Source: DASPKA01 sp035628335 (GTDB taxonomy: Bacteria; Patescibacteriota; Doudnabacteria; UBA920). Taken from it: 8,360 nucleotides of DNA. Positions 5,040 through 8,360 of this stretch are shown here, in pieces. The translations under genes and the position numbers were made by a program. Position 1 is the first letter of the stretch. Every line of letters starts with the position of its first letter. The DNA lies in assembly GCA_035628335.1 (NCBI GenBank), contig DASPKA010000068.1, positions 1 to 8,360 on the forward strand, written 5' to 3'. The notes under the pieces were generated by a model that saw nothing but the letters and a program-made list of their open reading frames with translations, had not been told where the DNA came from and ran no database searches.

Positions 5040-5084
5040 ATGAGTACCATACTACAATGTGAATACGACAACAAAGGAGAAAAA

Positions 5085-5387
5085 ATGACACAAAAAATAA
5101 ATCTGCTCGTCGAAAACAAGGAGATGACCGTCTATTTCGATGAATCCGTTGGGGCGCCAGTAGTCGATTGCTTCTATTGCAAAAACCCCGGCTATACAAT
5201 TGCAATTACGATTGAACGGATTGAAGCTGATTCAGAAATTCTTGACAACTCTTCTGCTCTGTTCCAAACAACTGAAGCTTTAGTTAAGAGAGAACTATTT
5301 CACGACCGCGGCATTTGCGCAAGAGACGCATGCATGATGAAAGTGGTGAGGGATCAACAAAACTCAGCTATACTCAGCTTTGAGTAA
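5085..5387 (+). CDS. Small protein of unknown function with two Cys pairs
   Basis: I do not recognise this 100-residue protein. Its N-terminal half reads as beta strands (KINLLVENKEMTVYFDE), leading to C29-F-Y-C32. A middle helix (about 57-72) is followed by C78 and C83 in GICARDACMM. Four Cys in two pairs suggest a single zinc site or paired thiols. There is no signal peptide or membrane span. AAAGGAG ends 5 nt before the ATG. An in-frame ATG at 5040 would add 15 residues but precedes the predicted transcription start and lacks a ribosome binding site. The gene stands alone between its promoter and a bidirectional terminator, converging on the operon that ends at 5469. Confidence 0.75.
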   Translation: MTQKINLLVENKEMTVYFDESVGAPVVDCFYCKNPGYTIAITIERIEADSEILDNSSALFQTTEALVKRELFHDRGICARDACMMKVVRDQQNSAILSFE

Positions 5388-5408
5388 CCTCATCGCACTG
5401 TGTTTAAA

Positions 5409-5442
5409 AAAATCCTTTCAGGACCCTTACTGAAAGGATTTT
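5409..5442. terminator. Bidirectional terminator between convergent genes
   Basis: A 13-bp perfect stem (5409-5421 with 5430-5442) has an 8-nt loop. On the minus strand it runs into seven consecutive T; on the plus strand the tail is only TTTTATAAT. It therefore serves best for the GDYXXLXY operon and also for the 5085 gene. Confidence 0.88.
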
Positions 5443-5468
5443 ATAATAACCGGACATAATCCCGACAA

Positions 5469-6122
5469 TTATGGCCAAGGTACCCCATCCTTATACACCT
5501 GTTTTATCACCGCATTACCGTCCCTTGGTTTAACGTTCACTCGAACAGAAAATTCGAACTTTGCAGGGTCAAAGCCCTGCCCGGTACCTTGCGGAATATC
5601 GTATCGATCCAAGTTGTTATATCGTATAGTAATGTGCTGAACCTGACTGCTATAGCGGTAGTACTCGTCACCCTCAGGTGCGCTACCGACATCTTCCTTG
5701 TACTCAGACTCAATCACACCCTTTAGGTACACTTCGCGAGTAGGGTCCACAAACTCCGGCATTTGGGTAGATATGTGTCCCGAAAAGCCCCAATACTTAC
5801 TGCTTTCCATTCTTTCAAGACCGACATACACCACATCATCTTTCTGCATTTCTCCTACATACCCCATATATGACTTGAATCCTGACATAGCTGTATTTGT
5901 CCCTTCTTCAAAGACATACCCATCACGTATCTGGAATCTGTCTATATCGTACGCCAACGTAACGTAGTCTCCCCGCAAAATATCTGTTGGATCAACCGGG
6001 CGGATCTTGAGAAGAACCTCAACGCCATTTACCGACTGTGTGTACTTAACGCCCGTAACTGTGAGTACGATTGCAAGCTGAACAAATACTGCTAAAAAAA
6101 TTTTAAACGTTTTTGTGTTCAT
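5469..6122 (-). CDS. GDYXXLXY family protein, membrane-anchored
   Basis: This 217-residue protein carries the exact family motif GDYVTLAY at 51-58, preceded by the typical RPVDPTDILR. An N-terminal hydrophobic segment (about 8-25), with Lys at 4 and 7 before it, looks like an uncleaved signal anchor, leaving the rest outside the cytoplasm. The C-terminal RDGNAVIKQVYKDGVPW is also typical of the family. GDYXXLXY proteins recur next to DUF2157 and DUF4401 membrane proteins; their biochemical role is not established. It is the last gene of the three-gene operon, starting 3 nt after the stop of the preceding gene with no Shine-Dalgarno of its own, so translational coupling is likely. A strong terminator follows. 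Confidence 0.9.
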   Translation of the reverse strand: MNTKTFKIFLAVFVQLAIVLTVTGVKYTQSVNGVEVLLKIRPVDPTDILRGDYVTLAYDIDRFQIRDGYVFEEGTNTAMSGFKSYMGYVGEMQKDDVVYVGLERMESSKYWGFSGHISTQMPEFVDPTREVYLKGVIESEYKEDVGSAPEGDEYYRYSSQVQHITIRYNNLDRYDIPQGTGQGFDPAKFEFSVRVNVKPRDGNAVIKQVYKDGVPWP

Positions 6123-6125
6123 AAA

Positions 6126-7253
6126 CTATTTAGTTTCCGCTGGCGCATTACTTGTTTCGACTTTTTTTATAAGCATTTTTCTACCGCGTTCTAGTACATA
6201 CCCTAGCAAGAATAATATAAGCCCCATACCAATAAAGAACACTCCGCCTTGTAGGTAAGTTTGGAAGAAGTCAAAGTATTTCGCGAGGATAAAAATAACA
6301 AGCAAACCAGTGCCAACGTTTATCTTCCAAATGGTCTTTTCTAAGTACCCGTTATATATCATTCCAATGATAAACGTAAGCAGTACTATGTTCAGGAACA
6401 GTAGTTGGCCTGAAGCCAGGGTGTCATATCCTCTGTCATAACCGTAACCCTCGAACATATACCCACCATAACTACTCATTGTTTGTTTCATTTGAGGAAT
6501 GAAGACAAACAAACCGTAAAATACAGTCAAAAGTGCATTCCCCAATATACCAAATACCGTAATGGCCTTAAGCTTAACAGCAGTAGCAAATGCAGCTGCC
6601 AAGGCAAGCAACGATAAAATACTAAGAAGCAAGACAGACATATTACTCCAGATACTTTCTGTTCTATTATACTCACTAGTCAGCAAAGAAAGTCCTTCGT
6701 GTGAGGAAAAATAAAAAATTAGCAACACGACTATGAGCATCCCAAAAAATGTGAACAGAGAGCCAAAGCGTTTAAACTGTGGAACAGCTGCGAAGCATCT
6801 TCCGAGTATATACGTTAACATAGAGAGCACAAACCCCAGAAAGGCTGTAATCGAAATGTCTAATGTGTTGCCATCAACCAGTAACCCTACTCTATACATA
6901 AACCAGGCGAGTACACCTACGTATCCTGCAAAAAACGCGAAAAATAGTTTTTGCCAGTAAGCAAAAACCAACGTAAGCAACGATGTGAATAAGAAAATGT
7001 ACCACCCATCCCAATTTAAATCCCACTGCTTAGAAGTGGCAAACAATAACAAACCAAAAAACACTGGCCCCATCACACCAAAAAACTGAGCTATGGCATC
7101 GTCTCGATCCGTGAGCAGGACAGGGTACTTGCCACTCACAGGTGGCTTTTCACCTCGAGCGAAAATACGAATGATTTGAACAATAACGTAAATGCCGAAG
7201 GCTATAAGACCAAGGACCACGAAGACATTTACGACCCAATTAGATATGAACAT
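6126..7253 (-). CDS. Polytopic membrane protein, DUF4401-like or DUF2157 C-terminal-like
   Basis: The 375-residue protein has about 10-11 hydrophobic segments (roughly 4-29, 57-73, 83-100, 103-121, 132-150, 164-184, 203-226, 230-252, 283-300, 309-329, 336-355) and a Lys-rich cytoplasmic-type tail. The C-terminal block NGYLEKTIWKINVGTGLLVI followed by AKYFDFF and GYVLERGRK resembles the end of many DUF2157/DUF4401 membrane proteins, and operon position fits DUF4401. An odd Tyr/Gly-rich loop lies at 261-277. The start codon comes 1 nt after the stop of the DUF2157 gene, and the next gene follows after 3 nt. The family is judged mainly from context and the C-terminal motif; function is unknown. 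Confidence 0.75.
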   Translation of the reverse strand: MFISNWVVNVFVVLGLIAFGIYVIVQIIRIFARGEKPPVSGKYPVLLTDRDDAIAQFFGVMGPVFFGLLLFATSKQWDLNWDGWYIFLFTSLLTLVFAYWQKLFFAFFAGYVGVLAWFMYRVGLLVDGNTLDISITAFLGFVLSMLTYILGRCFAAVPQFKRFGSLFTFFGMLIVVLLIFYFSSHEGLSLLTSEYNRTESIWSNMSVLLLSILSLLALAAAFATAVKLKAITVFGILGNALLTVFYGLFVFIPQMKQTMSSYGGYMFEGYGYDRGYDTLASGQLLFLNIVLLTFIIGMIYNGYLEKTIWKINVGTGLLVIFILAKYFDFFQTYLQGGVFFIGMGLILFLLGYVLERGRKMLIKKVETSNAPAETK

Positions 7254-7254
7254 A

Positions 7255-7941
7255 TTAGTAATAATTTAGATTATTTTTTGACTGCTTTCGCATGTACCAT
7301 GCAACCAAGAAACCTGCAGCTGAAGAAACAGCAAGCAGAATAAGCGACGATAGTATAAAGTTTCGTGGAGCGCTGTATGTGTCTATAAGCAGCATGTCCA
7401 TTCCTGTGGCGGCAATATACCCCAGTACTCCCCCCAGCACAAAGTGTGCGTATGAGCGGTTAGCAAACGCATAGGCAAGTGCTCCCAGCATCCAGAGTAA
7501 AAAGCCATCTGGCCAGTTTCCGCTAATATGAAATATTTGTGCTACCAGGAAAATAGAAGATCCAAAAATTATAGTACCCACGAGCGCTAACATGCGGCCA
7601 GTTTTTACATACCCATACTTGTTATCAACAAGCCACCCTAGGACATGAAAGACCAAAATGCCAAGCATCATTAAAAAGATCTTCGTTGCGTCTGCCATGT
7701 GTTCCCAGTTAAATGCCACAAGTGCAATTACACCTATTCCCACAAATACCGCACCAATAGCGGAAAGTATACTGACCACCTTCCCATGATAGTCATCGCT
7801 CTTTACTTGTTTGTTAATGACTGCAAACGCAGCCTCAATTTCCCCGAGTGCCACACCGTTGGTTAACAAATCACGGTATATAGCATCTTTAGACTTCCCA
7901 GCCGCAAGCTGGGCACTAATTTGTTCTTGTAAATTTGACAT
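7255..7941 (-). CDS. DUF2157 domain membrane protein
   Basis: The 228-residue protein begins with a soluble helical stretch of about 50 residues (MSNLQEQISAQLAAGKSKDA), as is usual in DUF2157. Hydrophobic segments follow from about 55. Recognisable family segments are VIALVAFNWEHM (71-82) and FGSSIFLVAQIFHIS (126-140), then GNWPDGFLLWMLGALAYAFANRS (141-163). The frame is open to 8010, but the extra 23 residues match nothing and would pass through the likely promoter, so I start at the ATG at 7941. A GGGAGGG tract lies 15 nt upstream, rather far for a Shine-Dalgarno. It is the first gene of an operon with the DUF4401-like and GDYXXLXY genes. Cellular role unknown, cytoplasmic membrane. Confidence 0.9.
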   Translation of the reverse strand: MSNLQEQISAQLAAGKSKDAIYRDLLTNGVALGEIEAAFAVINKQVKSDDYHGKVVSILSAIGAVFVGIGVIALVAFNWEHMADATKIFLMMLGILVFHVLGWLVDNKYGYVKTGRMLALVGTIIFGSSIFLVAQIFHISGNWPDGFLLWMLGALAYAFANRSYAHFVLGGVLGYIAATGMDMLLIDTYSAPRNFILSSLILLAVSSAAGFLVAWYMRKQSKNNLNYY

Positions 7942-7969
7942 ACAATATAAATTCTTCCCTCCCACTATA

Positions 7970-7997
7970 AGTATCTCACCTTTTATCCTAAAGTCAA
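7970..7997 (-). promoter_or_regulatory. Possible promoter of the DUF2157 operon
   Basis: TTGACT (7997-7992), a 16-nt spacer and GATACT (7975-7970) give a start near 7963. An alternative pair is TTGACG (8029-8024) with GATTAT after 16 nt. Neither is compelling. Confidence 0.4.
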
Positions 7998-8064
7998 AAC
8001 CATAATCCACAGTTGAAAATTACCGTCAAAAATGCGAAAATAGTAAAGCAACAAGTCTATATAT

Positions 8065-8139
8065 GCCCTCGTAGCTTAATGGATAAAGCAGGACTCTTCT
8101 AAGGTCTTGATGGGGGTTCGATTCCCTCCGAGGGTACCA
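8065..8139 (+). tRNA. tRNA-Arg (anticodon TCT)
   Basis: A complete 75-nt cloverleaf. The acceptor GCCCTCG pairs with CGAGGGT (the first pair is G-T), and the D arm is GCTT/AAGC. The anticodon stem GGACT/GGTCT has wobble pairs at both ends and carries loop CTTCTAA. The variable region is 4 nt, the T arm is GGGGG-TTCGATT-CCCTC, followed by A and an encoded CCA. It reads AGA. A weak promoter TTGAAA (8013-8018), 17 nt and GAAAAT (8036-8041) may drive it. Confidence 0.95.
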
Positions 8140-8140
8140 C

Positions 8141-8174
8141 AACAAAAAACACGGACCACTTCGTGTTTTTTGTT
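8141..8174 (+). terminator. Terminator after tRNA-Arg(TCT)
   Basis: A perfect 13-bp stem (8141-8153 with 8162-8174) has an 8-nt loop; the 3' arm ends TTTTTTGTTTT. It begins 2 nt after the CCA. The A-rich 5' arm makes it nearly symmetric. Confidence 0.85.
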
Positions 8175-8180
8175 TTGATT

Positions 8181-8191
8181 TGGTATATACT
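8181..8191 (+). promoter_or_regulatory. Possible extended -10 promoter of the 8243 gene
   Basis: TGGTATATACT combines a TGn extension with TATATA (8184-8189), overlapping TATACT (8186-8191). No -35 box is recognisable, and its place is occupied by the tRNA terminator. Predicted leader about 45 nt. Confidence 0.45.
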
Positions 8192-8226
8192 GAATATAGA
8201 GTCAATTCACTTCCACCTACAACCCA

Positions 8227-8246
8227 ACATGAAGGAGAGATCATGT
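8227..8246 (+). promoter_or_regulatory. Hairpin presenting the Shine-Dalgarno in its loop
   Basis: ACATGA (8227-8232) and TCATGT (8241-8246) are a perfect inverted repeat around an 8-nt loop AGGAGAGA. The ribosome binding site is thus the loop, and the start codon ATG (8243-8245) lies in the 3' arm. Confidence 0.55.
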
Positions 8247-8360
8247 ACACTTTTCCTACGTTTGAACCTGAAAACTTGACTTGCTCGCACTGCCAAACTG
8301 CAATTCCACCGGAGATGCAACGCGGAATCACCCGCCATAAGTGCGGTAAAGTTTACCACA
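8243..8360 (+). CDS. Start of a small zinc-binding, RING-like protein (3' end beyond window)
   Basis: 39 codons are visible. After MYTFPTFEPENL comes C14-S-H-C17, then about 16 residues, then HKCGKVYH (32-39). The pattern CxxC followed by CG-x3-H is that of short prokaryotic RING-like or zinc-ribbon domains, which would continue with xxC just outside the window. The role cannot be read. AAGGAG ends 5 nt before the ATG. It is the third small Cys-containing plus-strand gene in the window with a strong ribosome binding site. The product may continue into a longer protein. Confidence 0.7.
   Translation, partial: MYTFPTFEPENLTCSHCQTAIPPEMQRGITRHKCGKVYH

Noticed and set aside
8026..8331. Minus-strand 101-codon frame containing PRRESNPHQDLRRVLLYPLSYEG
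   Set aside because: This is the familiar spurious translation of the antisense strand of a tRNA, here tRNA-Arg(TCT).

Overview
The window reads like a piece of a Candidate Phyla Radiation (Patescibacteria, probably Parcubacteria-type) genome. The evidence is short intergenic gaps, weak or absent Shine-Dalgarno (SD) sites before most larger genes, tRNAs with an encoded CCA, several small orphan Cys-rich proteins, and membrane proteins of unknown function. All readable genes stop at TAA or TAG and Trp is TGG, so nothing suggests UGA recoding. The lineage is an inference from style; no single marker fixes it.

Layout. On the minus strand at 1-1676 lies the classical pair rpsO (S15) then pnp (polynucleotide phosphorylase, 3' end cut by the window edge), with a terminator between them and a promoter plus a structured leader before rpsO. 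At 1984-2862 (minus) is a RimK-like ATP-grasp protein. It is divergent from a complete Xer-type tyrosine recombinase at 2884-3831 (plus), and their promoters overlap in about 20 bp.

After the recombinase comes a strikingly structured 149-nt element (3839-3987). An 11-bp perfect closing helix pairs the Shine-Dalgarno and start codon of a 77-residue Cys-rich protein (3986-4219) with a segment just after the recombinase stop codon. Inside are a hairpin and a four-way-junction-like domain. This looks like an unassigned translational riboswitch or other cis-regulatory RNA and is the best candidate for something new here. A strong terminator closes that unit.

At 4321-4680 (minus) is a degenerate receiver-like small protein. 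Its promoter overlaps one firing the other way into a decayed tRNA (4780-4842) and an intact tRNA-Arg(GCG) (4857-4933). A 100-residue orphan protein with CxxC (5085-5387) follows.

The minus-strand operon 7941-5469 encodes a DUF2157 membrane protein, a polytopic membrane protein resembling DUF4401 or the C-terminal part of DUF2157 proteins, and a GDYXXLXY protein. This is a recurrent envelope gene set of unknown function. The right end holds tRNA-Arg(TCT) and the start of a small CxxC/RING-like zinc-binding protein, whose Shine-Dalgarno sits in the loop of a perfect hairpin.

A theme is that the three small Cys-containing plus-strand genes (3986, 5085, 8243) all have strong Shine-Dalgarno sites, while most larger genes do not.
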